A stretch of 64,000 bases of DNA, taken from positions 18,731 through 82,730 of the forward strand of contig CAZENE010000011.1 in NCBI GenBank assembly GCA_964513565.1. The letters are read 5' to 3'. The translations under genes and the position numbers were made by a program. The notes under the pieces were generated by a model that had not been told where the DNA came from, searched no databases, and saw only the letters and a list, made by a program, of their open reading frames with translations. Source of the stretch: Delta-02 sp964513565 (GTDB taxonomy: Bacteria > Desulfobacterota > Syntrophorhabdia > Syntrophorhabdales > Syntrophorhabdaceae). Positions 33,674-43,330 of this stretch are shown here, piece by piece; position 1 is the first letter of the stretch; each line of letters begins with the position of its first letter.

Positions 33674-35641
33674 ATGACGATGATGCTGTCAGGCAAGAAG
33701 AACATATCAGTTTATTTTTTTGATTGCCCAAAGCCCATTTATTTTATTACTCGTGTCGTTTCCAGGTTGTTTAAAATACATATCGAGAAATTGATCTTTT
33801 CGATCACGGATATTCGGGACGAGCAAGGAACTTCTATCCGGCTCAAGATAGCATATCAGGAAATTGCAAAACTTCAGCAAACAATTCAGGAGACGGAGAG
33901 ATACAGGAAGCTGGCCGAAAACATAAACAATTATTCCCGGTATTCCCGGCTTAAATACTACCTAGCGAAATCCATTTGTGACTATCACGCCCTCGGGATC
34001 GATGCGGATCGGTATGTCTGGAATGCCATTATATTGTTGGAGATTTTCCTGTGGTTTTCTAAAAAGGAAATTACATCACACGAGACATATGTCTATCTCA
34101 AGAAGCGGGTTTGGTGGGATTCTATAGTTGAACACGCGCGCCGAGGGGGCCTCGTGCTTATTCCCCTAAAGCCGGGATTTAAAACAAGATATTTATTGAA
34201 GCCTTATCACAGATCATACCTGAGACATATCGCCATAAAACTTCTTACCGGTTCAAAAACACGGGCGGTAACATTATCGGGCATCGAAGGACCATTCCTC
34301 GGAACTGAATATTTTGGTCATTTTAACCTCAACATACCCGAATATTATTCTGATCTGTTCTTTATGCCCCAGTCCTCGCTTGAAGGGTCGGATGTAAAAG
34401 TCCTGTTCCGTTTGCGCGAAGCTCCACTGGATCACGAAATGTATTCTGTAATGCGCGATCACAGGATCCTGCCGATCGTACTTGACAAAAGGGCGAGTAC
34501 GATATCGAACCCTCCAATCCATCAATTTAACGTCAAGTCCAGGCTTTCTGTACACATTCCGGGTAAATCGTGGGAGGCGAAATGGATGGCGCAGGAAATT
34601 TCGGAGTATGATTGGTATTATTCATACTGGTACAACATTTTCGAAAAACAAAATGTAAGGGTATTCATACAATGGTACAAATACGATGCTGAGCATATTG
34701 CCGTTGCAGACGCCATGCAAAGTCTTGGCGGAATATCGGCCATGTACCAGCGTTCTTTCGAGGCCCATCCGACCCCCGAAACAACACTGGCCCTTGACAT
34801 CGAATTTGGTTTCTCCGTAAACGAAGCGGAACTGGAGAGAAAAAATAACTCGAATATACGTTATCACGTCGCAACCGGATACCCTGGAGATTACCGTTTT
34901 ATGCTGCTGCGGGACCGGGCGGATGAATTAAGGCGCTCGCTTGAGATCAATGGCGCCAATAATATTGTTGCCCTGTTCGATGAAAATACTGCGGATGATC
35001 CGCGCTGGTTTTGCGGCCATGAGTTTGTAAAGCGAAATTATGCATTTTGGTTGAAGAAGGTAATCAAATATGCATGGCTTGGCCTCATCATTAAGCCAAA
35101 GAAGCCCGATAATTTACGGCAAAGGCTTGGCAACGTGAGTTCATTGCTCGACGAGGCCCTGGCAACCGGCAGATGCCACATATTCATGCATGGGATCCTT
35201 CAGGGATCGCTGCCGCCAGCACTGGCGGCATTGGCGGCGGATGTCGCCATTCATGACAGCTTGAGTTCCGGTACCGCCGGACTCGAATCGGCATTGACCG
35301 GTACTCCGACCTTATTGATGGATTTCGATGGTTGGCCGGGAAATAAGTTATATAGACTTGGTGTGGATCGGGTCATTTTTACCGATTGGGATAGTGCATG
35401 GGAAGCGTGCAGTCGGTATTTCAGGAAGAAAAACCTAATGAACGATTTCGGCAACTGGCATGAGTTGATAGATGAACTCGATTCATTTCGTGACGGTAGG
35501 GCAGCAGAAAGAATAGGGACCTACCTGAAGTGGCTCATTGACGGATTTAAGGCAGGGAGGGACAGGGACAGCATTATGGCTGAGGCTGCGGAAAGATACT
35601 GCAGACAATGGGGATACGACAAGGTCTCAACTGTTCCATGA
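33674..35641 (+). CDS. large GT-B-like surface-polysaccharide protein
   Basis: 655-residue soluble protein with no clear membrane segment. The C-terminal part (about 400-620) contains a pattern typical of GT-B nucleotide-sugar or CDP-polyol transferases: DSLSSGTAGLESALTGTPTLLMD. An amphipathic helix lies near the N-terminus (about 60-90). The same frame stays open back to the ABC stop at 33583 with protein-like text (KTLIFVEDLTFRN...) but no ATG, GTG or TTG. A CTG start at 33593 is therefore possible and would add 27 residues. It probably builds a surface carbohydrate. Exact reaction unknown. Confidence 0.6.
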   Translation: MTMMLSGKKNISVYFFDCPKPIYFITRVVSRLFKIHIEKLIFSITDIRDEQGTSIRLKIAYQEIAKLQQTIQETERYRKLAENINNYSRYSRLKYYLAKSICDYHALGIDADRYVWNAIILLEIFLWFSKKEITSHETYVYLKKRVWWDSIVEHARRGGLVLIPLKPGFKTRYLLKPYHRSYLRHIAIKLLTGSKTRAVTLSGIEGPFLGTEYFGHFNLNIPEYYSDLFFMPQSSLEGSDVKVLFRLREAPLDHEMYSVMRDHRILPIVLDKRASTISNPPIHQFNVKSRLSVHIPGKSWEAKWMAQEISEYDWYYSYWYNIFEKQNVRVFIQWYKYDAEHIAVADAMQSLGGISAMYQRSFEAHPTPETTLALDIEFGFSVNEAELERKNNSNIRYHVATGYPGDYRFMLLRDRADELRRSLEINGANNIVALFDENTADDPRWFCGHEFVKRNYAFWLKKVIKYAWLGLIIKPKKPDNLRQRLGNVSSLLDEALATGRCHIFMHGILQGSLPPALAALAADVAIHDSLSSGTAGLESALTGTPTLLMDFDGWPGNKLYRLGVDRVIFTDWDSAWEACSRYFRKKNLMNDFGNWHELIDELDSFRDGRAAERIGTYLKWLIDGFKAGRDRDSIMAEAAERYCRQWGYDKVSTVP

Positions 35642-35662
35642 CAGGCATAAACGAGAAACAGA

Positions 35663-36259
35663 TTGATTGAACTGGCCGGCGAATTCGAAGGCTGGGTATC
35701 GGGTATAATCCGATGGATGCCTGGCAAACTCGGGATCAGAACACGGTATCATTATTATAAAGGAAAATTTGATCAATGCGGAACCGGTATTACGATTGAA
35801 ACGGGAGTTATTATCAGGGATTGCAAGAATATCAGTCTGGGCAAAAATATAGGGTTTGGGCTTTATGCCCAGATCTACGCGTCCGGAGATGGCTCAGAGG
35901 AAATAACAATCGATGATGATGTCCATCTGAACTCCAATGTAATGATTAACGCTGATCTTGGTGGATCAATTAGAATCGGAAAACATTGTATGATAGGACC
36001 GAATGTTGTCCTTCGAACCAGTGATCACGCTTTTTCCGATATCGATGCATTGATGATCGAACAGGGACATACATCGGGGACAATTGTGATCGAGGATAAT
36101 GTCTGGATCGGGTCTAATGCTGTTCTTACCGGGAATATTTGCATAGGGACCGGCGCTATTGTAGGCGCAGGAGCGGTGGTGACACGCGATGTGCCGCCTT
36201 TTGCTATCGTAGCCGGGGTGCCGGCGAAGCAGATTGGACATCGTATTCAGGAAGATTAA
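35663..36259 (+). CDS. hexapeptide-repeat acyltransferase
   Basis: 198-residue left-handed beta-helix acetyltransferase (Maa/WcaF type). Hexapeptide turns run from about 60, with NVVLRTSDHAFSD supplying the catalytic histidine, VWIGSNAVLTGN, and the closing GAVVTRDVPPFAIVAGVPAKQIG. It should acetylate a sugar of the glycan. The TTG start at 35663 is used since no upstream ATG exists in frame; a later ATG lies 18 residues in. Confidence 0.85.
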   Translation: MIELAGEFEGWVSGIIRWMPGKLGIRTRYHYYKGKFDQCGTGITIETGVIIRDCKNISLGKNIGFGLYAQIYASGDGSEEITIDDDVHLNSNVMINADLGGSIRIGKHCMIGPNVVLRTSDHAFSDIDALMIEQGHTSGTIVIEDNVWIGSNAVLTGNICIGTGAIVGAGAVVTRDVPPFAIVAGVPAKQIGHRIQED

Positions 36260-36260
36260 T

Positions 36261-37271
36261 ATGAAAACACTGGTAAGAAATCTTGAGAGATTAATGACAC
36301 GGGAGTTAATATATTTCGATATTGGGGCGCGGTGGGGGATCGAAGAACCATGGAGTTATTTTCGCGACAATATCCGGCTGGTCTGTTTTGAGCCGGACGA
36401 AGCGGAGTATAATTCATTAAAGAATAACAAATATGGCAACGATATAATTCTTCCCTATGCTCTTTACGATGATTCAAGGACCATACCTCTTTACCTGACC
36501 AAAAACAGGTCCTGTTCTTCACTTTATAAGCCGAACCTCACTTTCCTTAGTAACTATGCAGATTGGACGCGATTTGAAGTCGAAGATTCTGTTATGCTTA
36601 CGACTACATCCTTGGATCTTCTCCACCAGCAGAACGAAATTTCCGCTGTGGATTTTATGAAGGTAGATGTACAGGGTGCTGAGTTTAATATTTTAAGAGG
36701 AGGAGAAAGTTTTCTCAGGAACAATATTATCGGCATTGAAGTTGAAGTCGAATTTCAGCATATGTATGAAGATCAACCTCTTTTTTCCGACGTTGATAAA
36801 CTGATACGAGATGTTTTCAATTTGCAATTACAGGATTTAAGAAAGACATACTGGAAATACCCCGAAGGGCAAACTGCAGGAACGACGAAAGGGCAATTAA
36901 TTTTTGGCGATGCATTATATTTCAGGTCACCTCAGGAAATACTATCCTGGTGTTCTCATCTCCAGAAAGATGAGGCGGTTGATAAACTTAAAATGGCATG
37001 TCTTATGGGGATCATATATGGATACCTGGATTATAGCCTATGCATATTAGACCAACCGGCGATACGTGATTTCCTGGACCAAAGAACGATGGACAAATGG
37101 CGTTCTATGATCCTCCAATATGGCAGATCATTAAGGTACAGCGGGATAGGTGCAGGTAAATTATCAAATTTGTTTAATTTGATGTATCGTTTGTGCCAAC
37201 CAACCCATCAAGGATGGGCTTGCACGGGACACCATTTAGGTGCCAGAAAACGGTTCGGGGTATTTGGGTAG
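36261..37271 (+). CDS. FkbM-family methyltransferase
   Basis: 336 residues starting at the ATG one base after the previous stop, with AGGAAG in front. FkbM SAM-binding fold: YFDIGARWGIEEPW, VCFEPDEAEYNSL, and the characteristic DFMKVDVQGAEFNILRGG. The C-terminal 100 residues are not part of the conserved core. Members O-methylate sugars and antibiotics. Base composition is clearly more AT-rich than in the genes after 39744. Target unknown. Confidence 0.85.
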   Translation: MKTLVRNLERLMTRELIYFDIGARWGIEEPWSYFRDNIRLVCFEPDEAEYNSLKNNKYGNDIILPYALYDDSRTIPLYLTKNRSCSSLYKPNLTFLSNYADWTRFEVEDSVMLTTTSLDLLHQQNEISAVDFMKVDVQGAEFNILRGGESFLRNNIIGIEVEVEFQHMYEDQPLFSDVDKLIRDVFNLQLQDLRKTYWKYPEGQTAGTTKGQLIFGDALYFRSPQEILSWCSHLQKDEAVDKLKMACLMGIIYGYLDYSLCILDQPAIRDFLDQRTMDKWRSMILQYGRSLRYSGIGAGKLSNLFNLMYRLCQPTHQGWACTGHHLGARKRFGVFG

Positions 37272-37298
37272 TCCTCCAGACACCCTGAAAGATTCATA

Positions 37299-38966
37299 AT
37301 GGTAAAAAGTAGAGAATTCCAAGAAAAATTCTTGCAAGAATATATTGATCTGATCGGAGCAATCGGCCTGGATGTCAATAATAGATTTTGGTGGGCTACG
37401 GATATGTCTTCCAAGAATCGTTCGACATGCAGGCTGCCGATTCTTCTCTACGAATTCTTAGCTATAATGTCTTCTAATTCGGGATGTGAAAGTAATTTAT
37501 CATCTAAGGATTCATCATGGGTTTTATTCGATTCATTGAATCGCTATATACCTGGAAATAAATCAAGTTATCCTTGTCCCTCAGGAACTCAAAAATGGAA
37601 GGAAATAATTTTCATGCAGGTCAGGATGGTGGCTCGGGTCCTGCGGGTTCTGTCCGTTATATTTCTTAAAAAATTATATTTCTCGATAAAATTGTACAAT
37701 GCTATTAGGAAAATCCCTTCCGGTAAAAAATATGTGATCAAAACTTTTCTCTATAATCATTCCTTTGATGATAAAGGTCGATATAAAGACATTTTTTTTG
37801 GTACCCTTCCTGATTTCTTAAGAAGTAATCAAAACGTAATAATAGTCGCGGATGTTCTTGGAGATATGAATTATATAGCCAAGAAAATAAAACATTGCAA
37901 CTCGTTCACAATAATTCCCCAGGAAATGTTTTTATCTGTAAAGGACATCATACAAGCCATTGTCGAAATTATTTCTACAAAAATATCGTTTAATAAAAAG
38001 TATACATTTTTTGATTATGACGTTACTGAGATTGTGAGAAATGAATTAAAGAGAACATGCAATGGAATTCCCTTTTACCAATATCTTCACTACGCAATGA
38101 TGAAAGGACTGGTGAAAAGGTTGAAAGTTGACACATTTTTGTTAACATACGAAAACAACCCCTGGGAAAAAATGTGCATGATAGCCATCAGGAAATATTC
38201 CAAGGGCACTCACATACTAGGGTATCAACATTCTGTTGTGCCCCTGGCGTCTGCCAACGCATTCATAAGTAAGCATGAGGCCGATCTTATACCGATTCCC
38301 GACAGAATATTGACTGTAGGTGAAAAACCCAGGAAGATCATGGAAACGTATGGTTGCTTCGATAACGGTAAAATAGAGGCTGCATGCGCTCTTCGGTATA
38401 AATATTTATTTAATTTGAAACCCTATGGACGGAAGAATGAAGGCCGTATCCTTCTTGCGCTTGAGGGTTTGGATGAAACGTATAAATTAATGAATTATGC
38501 CATGACGGAATTAAAAGGCGATGAACGTTTTCAGGTTCGATGCAGAACTCACCCGGAAATGCCAATCAGGAAATTTGAAAAACAATTAATATTTCCATTA
38601 AATGAACTTAGCAATTTTCATTTGTCGTCCAATGTTCACCTCAGAGATGATCTTGAATGGGCGGACGTTGTTCTCTATTGGGGTAGCACGGTCTCCCTTG
38701 AAGCGCTTATATCGCGCAGGCCAATCATTCGTTATGATATGGACACGGTGTTTAATAATGATCCATTATTCGAATGCAATTATCTAAAATGGATAGTGAC
38801 TGATAATATTTCTTTGTCCCAAACTATAGACGAAATTTATCAACTTGATGATGAAACTTATTACAAAGCCTGGGACATGGCAAGGCAATATCTTTCAGAT
38901 TATTTTTTCCCGCTAACTCCGGAGAGACTGGAATTGTTCTTGCCGGCAAAACGAGGTGATATTTAA
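37299..38966 (+). CDS. GT-B-like surface carbohydrate protein, AT-rich
   Basis: 555 residues, unknown family. Features of a GT-B transferase: ILGYQHSVVPLAS (about 305-317), the strand RVLLALEG-type region near 388, RCRTHPEMP, and the nucleotide-binding pattern YWGSTVSLEALISRRPIIRYD near the C-terminus. These recall capsule CMP-Kdo or polysialic-type transferases. It is notably AT-rich (for example 19 G/C in bases 37681-37740), unlike the cassette after it. The next gene starts on its last base. Confidence 0.6.
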   Translation: MVKSREFQEKFLQEYIDLIGAIGLDVNNRFWWATDMSSKNRSTCRLPILLYEFLAIMSSNSGCESNLSSKDSSWVLFDSLNRYIPGNKSSYPCPSGTQKWKEIIFMQVRMVARVLRVLSVIFLKKLYFSIKLYNAIRKIPSGKKYVIKTFLYNHSFDDKGRYKDIFFGTLPDFLRSNQNVIIVADVLGDMNYIAKKIKHCNSFTIIPQEMFLSVKDIIQAIVEIISTKISFNKKYTFFDYDVTEIVRNELKRTCNGIPFYQYLHYAMMKGLVKRLKVDTFLLTYENNPWEKMCMIAIRKYSKGTHILGYQHSVVPLASANAFISKHEADLIPIPDRILTVGEKPRKIMETYGCFDNGKIEAACALRYKYLFNLKPYGRKNEGRILLALEGLDETYKLMNYAMTELKGDERFQVRCRTHPEMPIRKFEKQLIFPLNELSNFHLSSNVHLRDDLEWADVVLYWGSTVSLEALISRRPIIRYDMDTVFNNDPLFECNYLKWIVTDNISLSQTIDEIYQLDDETYYKAWDMARQYLSDYFFPLTPERLELFLPAKRGDI

Positions 38967-39733
38967 TGCTTTCTCTCAAAAAGAAATTGCAAAAAGGCGA
39001 TGTAACGATCGGTTCGTGGATCACACTGGGACATCATTCCATAGCGGAGATTATGGCTAAAGCCGGCTTTGATTGGTTAACCGTGGATATGGAACATTCA
39101 GTTATAGATCTTGAGGAGGCCCAAAAAACGATTCAGGTCCTTGATCTTTGCGGGGTTGCCCCTCTGGTGCGAGTAGGATCCAATGAGCCCTCCTTGATTA
39201 AGCGCGTTATGGACGCCGGTGCATACGGAGTGATCATTCCCATGGTGAACTCACGTGATGATGCGCTCAAAGGGGTAAATGCTGTTCAATACCCTCCCTT
39301 CGGTACCCGTGGTGTGGGGCTTGCCCGGGCCCAGGGATATGGCTATACGTTCGAAGAATATAGAGAATGGGTGGCGGAAGAAAGTATTGTCATAGTTCAG
39401 ATAGAACACATCAAGGCGGTCGAGAATCTCGAGGATATTCTCAATGTGGACGGCGTGGACGCTTTTATCGTTGGGCCCTACGATCTCTCGGGATCACTTG
39501 GGGTTCCGGGTAAATTTGAAGATCCCAGGGTTGTTGAGGCATTGGAAGAAATAACTCGTATTTCAAAAAAATTGAAAGCTCGTGCCGGGTATCATGTCGT
39601 TCAGCCTGACCCTTCGCAGGTAATTGAGAAAATAGATGAGGGATATGTTTTTATCGCGTATAGTGTAGATTTCTTACTTTTCGGAGAATCGTGCAGACGC
39701 GGTTTACGAGAAATTCGCAAAGCTAGGGAATAA
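38966..39733 (+). CDS. HpcH/HpaI-type pyruvate-dependent aldolase
   Basis: 255-residue class II aldolase of the HpaI/GarL family. All catalytic residues of E. coli HpaI have equivalents: D41 and H44 (VDMEHS), R69 (VRVGSNEP), and metal ligands E147 (QIEHIK) and D173 (VGPYDLS). Such enzymes join pyruvate or hydroxypyruvate to an aldehyde to give 2-keto acids. It opens a nine-gene cassette and lies directly before a KdsB-like enzyme that would activate a 2-keto sugar acid. Biosynthetic direction is inference. Confidence 0.88.
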   Translation: MLSLKKKLQKGDVTIGSWITLGHHSIAEIMAKAGFDWLTVDMEHSVIDLEEAQKTIQVLDLCGVAPLVRVGSNEPSLIKRVMDAGAYGVIIPMVNSRDDALKGVNAVQYPPFGTRGVGLARAQGYGYTFEEYREWVAEESIVIVQIEHIKAVENLEDILNVDGVDAFIVGPYDLSGSLGVPGKFEDPRVVEALEEITRISKKLKARAGYHVVQPDPSQVIEKIDEGYVFIAYSVDFLLFGESCRRGLREIRKARE

Positions 39734-39743
39734 TGGAGGCAAT

Positions 39744-40529
39744 ATGCATACAATTGCAGTGATTCCGGCTAGGATGGCATCGACGCGGTTTCCAGGAAAG
39801 CCGCTCGCGAACATATGCGGACTGCCTATGCTGGGGCATGTATTTTATAGAACGAAAATGAGCGAACTCCTCAACGACGTATATTTCGCGACATGCGATA
39901 AAGAAATCGCCGATTATGCAGCGGGTATCGGCGCCAGAGCGATCATGACCAAAGATACTCACGAGCGGGCAAGCGATCGGTGCACCGAAGCGTTATTGAA
40001 GATAGAGGCCGAAACAGGAAAGACAGTCGATGTACTTGTCATGGTGCAGGGGGACGAACCGATGTTGAGACCTTCCATGCTCGATGAATTGATAAAGCCA
40101 GTCATAGACGATCCCGGGATAGCAGTCACGAACCTTATGGCAAGAATTGACGATCCGGAGGAATTCAATAATTCAAATGTCGTCAAGGTCGTGATAGATA
40201 AAGAGGGTTACGCGTTGTATTTTTCGCGGGAGCCCATACCTTCAAAGAGAAAATACAATGGCGAGGTTCCCATGCGAAAGCAATTGGGGTTTATTCTCTT
40301 TAAAAGATCGGCCTTGGTGGATTATACGCGTATGGACCCGACGCCGCTCGAGGTAATCGAATCGGTCGATATGAACCGCTTTTTAGAGCATGGCTACAGG
40401 ATAAAGATGATTGAGACCATATTCAAAACCACGGGGGTCGATGTGCCTGAGGATATAGCAAACGTAGAATTATCACTGAAGGATGACGAGATCACGAAAA
40501 AGTATCTGCGGTCAGGTCGTGACACATGA
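39744..40529 (+). CDS. KdsB-like CMP-ulosonate transferase
   Basis: 261-residue cytidylyltransferase of the KdsB family: IPARMASTRFPGKPLANI at the N-terminus, CTP/Mg motifs VQGDEPM and VIESVDMNRFLEHG near the C-terminus. Typical KdsB (about 250 residues) makes CMP-Kdo. No KdsA or KdsD is nearby, while an aldolase that can make a 2-keto acid is, so the natural substrate may be another ulosonic acid. It is preceded by GGAGG (39734 region) and overlaps the next gene by 4 bases. Confidence 0.82.
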   Translation: MHTIAVIPARMASTRFPGKPLANICGLPMLGHVFYRTKMSELLNDVYFATCDKEIADYAAGIGARAIMTKDTHERASDRCTEALLKIEAETGKTVDVLVMVQGDEPMLRPSMLDELIKPVIDDPGIAVTNLMARIDDPEEFNNSNVVKVVIDKEGYALYFSREPIPSKRKYNGEVPMRKQLGFILFKRSALVDYTRMDPTPLEVIESVDMNRFLEHGYRIKMIETIFKTTGVDVPEDIANVELSLKDDEITKKYLRSGRDT

Positions 40530-41506
40530 AAGAACAGGATATACGCCAGCGCGACGTGCACAATAGATATCTCGAATTGGTGCGGCGCGATTCGGAGGAG
40601 TTGTTCCGCGACAAATCGGCGTTTCAGGCTGTAGATTGTCCCGCGTGTGCGTGTCCCGATCATGTACGGCAGTTCGTTAAGTTCGGTTTCACCTATGATC
40701 AGTGCAATGATTGCGATACCCTGTTCGTCAATCCTCGGCCGAACTATGGGGACCTGGTACAATTCTACAGTGAATCTCCCTCGACGAAATTCTGGATCGA
40801 GGAATTTTTTCTGCCGATGGTCGAAGCCCGGCGTGAAAAGATATTCAGACCGCGGGCAGAATTTGCAGCCGGGGAATTCCCGCATCTCAATTCGGGACGG
40901 ATCGCCGATATCGGGGCGGGGTTCGGGCTTTTTCTGGAGGAGTTAAAGAAGATCTGGCCCGAGGCGAAAATGAGCGCCATCGAACCCTCTTCCGACATGG
41001 CGAAGATATGCGGCGACAAGGGTTTTCACGTAATACCGGCTATGCTCGAGGCTGTCGACCCTGTGCTCGATAAGTTCCACCTGGTGACCGCGTTCGAATT
41101 ATTTGAACATTTGCTGGATCCTCTGTACTTCCTCAAGAAAATATACGGTCTTCTCGATGATGGCGGCATCCTGATATTGACGACCCTCAATGGGCTGGGT
41201 TTCGATATACAGCTTTTGTGGGAGAACTCGAAAAGCATTTTCCCGCCCCATCATCTTAATTTCTTCAACCCGCATTCCATGGAACAGCTTCTCGAGAGGG
41301 CAGGTTTCAAAGAAATAAAGGTGACGACGCCGGGACAGCTCGATTGGGACATCATCGAAGGAGGCTATTTCAACGAGGGCCTGGATCCGGGAAGGTTCTT
41401 CAGGACAGTTGCGAAATACGGAAAACCGGAATCCAAGGCGCAGCTACAGGCATGGATCAAGGACAATAACTTCAGCTCTCATATGAGAATTATCGCAAAA
41501 AAGTGA
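40526..41506 (+). CDS. zinc-ribbon class I SAM-dependent methyltransferase
   Basis: 326 residues. Zinc ribbon with C38/C41 and C60/C63, SAM-binding motif IADIGAGFGLFLEEL, the LVTAFELFEHLLDP region and a PPHHLNFFNPHSMEQLLERAGF strand. Within the aldolase cassette it likely methylates the acid or cyclic sugar before or after activation. It starts at the ATG overlapping the KdsB-like stop. The same general type occurs at 23913 and 28890. Confidence 0.82.
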   Translation: MKEQDIRQRDVHNRYLELVRRDSEELFRDKSAFQAVDCPACACPDHVRQFVKFGFTYDQCNDCDTLFVNPRPNYGDLVQFYSESPSTKFWIEEFFLPMVEARREKIFRPRAEFAAGEFPHLNSGRIADIGAGFGLFLEELKKIWPEAKMSAIEPSSDMAKICGDKGFHVIPAMLEAVDPVLDKFHLVTAFELFEHLLDPLYFLKKIYGLLDDGGILILTTLNGLGFDIQLLWENSKSIFPPHHLNFFNPHSMEQLLERAGFKEIKVTTPGQLDWDIIEGGYFNEGLDPGRFFRTVAKYGKPESKAQLQAWIKDNNFSSHMRIIAKK

Positions 41507-41513
41507 AAGGGCT

Positions 41514-42542
41514 ATGAATACAGGTAAATTAAGAGTGGGTATCGCCGGTTACGGCATCGTCGGAAAGAGGCGCCGCCAGTTTATCGATATGCACCCGAAC
41601 CTGAAGACGGTCGCTGTATGCGATCAGAATTTTCCCCATCCGGAGACCATGCCCGATGGCGTGAAGGCATTTTCAACCTACGACCAACTCCTTCGGGAAA
41701 ATCTCGACATTCTCTTTGTCTGTCTGCCTAACTATCTGGCAGCCGACGTGACAATCGCCGGCATGGAAAAAGGCCGGCACGTTTTTTGCGAAAAACCGCC
41801 CGGCCGTAATGTTCAGGATATCCTTCGGGTTCGCGAAGCGGAGAGCAAATATCGGAAGATTCTCCTGAAATATGGTTTCAACCACCGTTATCATGGTTCC
41901 GTTCAACAGGCCCTCAAGATCATACAATCCGGTGAGCTTGGGGAGATTGTCAATTTGCGGGGCGTTTACGGCAAAAGCAAAATAATCCCGTTTTCCGGGG
42001 GATGGAGATCGGAGCGCAAATATGCGGGCGGAGGCGTTCTGCTTGACCAGGGTATCCACATGGTCGATCTTATGCGGCTGTATTGCGGGGATTTTACTGA
42101 GATAAAAAGCTTTGTCACGAACGATTATTGGAACCATGATGTCGAGGATAATGCATACGCGCTGATGCGTAATGCGCGGGGACAGGTTGCGATCCTTCAT
42201 TCCACTGCAACCCAGTGGCAGCATCGTTTTATCCTTGAAATAACTTTAAGGAATGGATACCTGGAATTACGCGGGATTCTGTCCGGTTCCAAGAGTTATG
42301 GCGAGGAGCAGCTGATAATAGGGAGGAGGGACGAAGCGGATGTCGGCACTCTCAAGAACGAGACGATCAAATATCTCGAAGACAACTCGTGGCGTGATGA
42401 GATCTTTGAATTCGCCGATTCGATCCTCAACGGGACCACGGTGCAATCGGGCACAAGCGAGGATGCCCTGAAAACGATGGAGCTTGTTTACCGGATATAT
42501 GCATCGGATCCCGAGTGGAAGCAAAAATATAATATTCAATAA
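41514..42542 (+). CDS. Gfo/Idh/MocA family oxidoreductase
   Basis: 342-residue NAD(P)-dependent oxidoreductase with an intact family pattern: GIAGYGIVGKRR, the EKP motif in CEKPPGR, FNHRYHGSVQQALKII and LDQGIHMVDLMRLYCGD with the catalytic Asp-His pair. Typical members oxidise or reduce sugars and cyclitols (inositol dehydrogenase belongs here). Next to an AroB-like cyclase, an inositol-like carbocyclic substrate is conceivable. Substrate not deducible from sequence. Confidence 0.83.
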   Translation: MNTGKLRVGIAGYGIVGKRRRQFIDMHPNLKTVAVCDQNFPHPETMPDGVKAFSTYDQLLRENLDILFVCLPNYLAADVTIAGMEKGRHVFCEKPPGRNVQDILRVREAESKYRKILLKYGFNHRYHGSVQQALKIIQSGELGEIVNLRGVYGKSKIIPFSGGWRSERKYAGGGVLLDQGIHMVDLMRLYCGDFTEIKSFVTNDYWNHDVEDNAYALMRNARGQVAILHSTATQWQHRFILEITLRNGYLELRGILSGSKSYGEEQLIIGRRDEADVGTLKNETIKYLEDNSWRDEIFEFADSILNGTTVQSGTSEDALKTMELVYRIYASDPEWKQKYNIQ

Positions 42543-42598
42543 AAATCCAAAGAGCAGGTGCTGGGTCACGGGAAGCGGGGGAAGCAGCAAAGGGAGAC

Positions 42599-43330
42599 AT
42601 GGCAGATAAGATGGAAAAGGATTATACGGGCCTTACCGCCCTCGTTACGGGTGGCACGAGGGGTATCGGACGGGCCATTGTCGAAAAACTTCTCGCGAAG
42701 GGGGTTCGCGTCATTGCGACGGGCACAAAGGAAGGGGCGCCCGCTCCCGGCGGTGCCGAGTACAGGCGCGTTGAATTCGGGAGTCCGCCTGTAACCCGGG
42801 GATTTGCCGAAGAGGTAAAATCTTTAGATATTGACATTCTTATCAATAATGCCGGTATCAACAAGATCAACGAATTTGAAAAAATAAGCCCTGATGAATT
42901 TGAAGTGATCCAGGAGATCAACGTGCGTGCCCCGTTCTACCTGTGTCAGGCCGTCGTACCGGCAATGAAGAAGAAGAACTGGGGACGCATCGTGAACATA
43001 ACCTCGATCTTTGGAAAGGTGAGCAAGGAGTACCGCGCCTCCTATTCCGCCAGTAAATTCTCCCTAGACGGGATGACATGCGCCCTTGCCGCCGAGGTTG
43101 CGCGATACGGGATACTGGCAAACTGTGTCGCGCCTGGGGTGATCGATACCGAGCTTACAAGAAGGGTTCTGGGGGAAAGGGGGATTGCGGAGATCGTTTC
43201 GCGTATTCCCGCCGGCCGGCTCGGGATACCCGAAGAGATAGCCGCATTCGTCGTCTGGCTCGCCGGGCCTGAAAACACCTATATCAGTGGGCAGAACATA
43301 GCCATAGACGGAGGTTTCACGCGTGTTTGA
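42599..43330 (+). CDS. short-chain dehydrogenase/reductase
   Basis: 243-residue classical SDR: TALVTGGTRGIGRAI cofactor loop, NNAGI, catalytic Ser-Tyr-Lys in ITSIFGKVSKEYRASYSASK, and VAPGVIDT. The overall pattern resembles FabG and KduD-type reductases. Shine-Dalgarno AGGGAG lies 3-4 bases before the ATG. It ends 8 bases inside the next gene. In this cassette it should reduce or oxidise a keto group of the ulosonic or cyclic intermediate. Confidence 0.86.
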   Translation: MADKMEKDYTGLTALVTGGTRGIGRAIVEKLLAKGVRVIATGTKEGAPAPGGAEYRRVEFGSPPVTRGFAEEVKSLDIDILINNAGINKINEFEKISPDEFEVIQEINVRAPFYLCQAVVPAMKKKNWGRIVNITSIFGKVSKEYRASYSASKFSLDGMTCALAAEVARYGILANCVAPGVIDTELTRRVLGERGIAEIVSRIPAGRLGIPEEIAAFVVWLAGPENTYISGQNIAIDGGFTRV

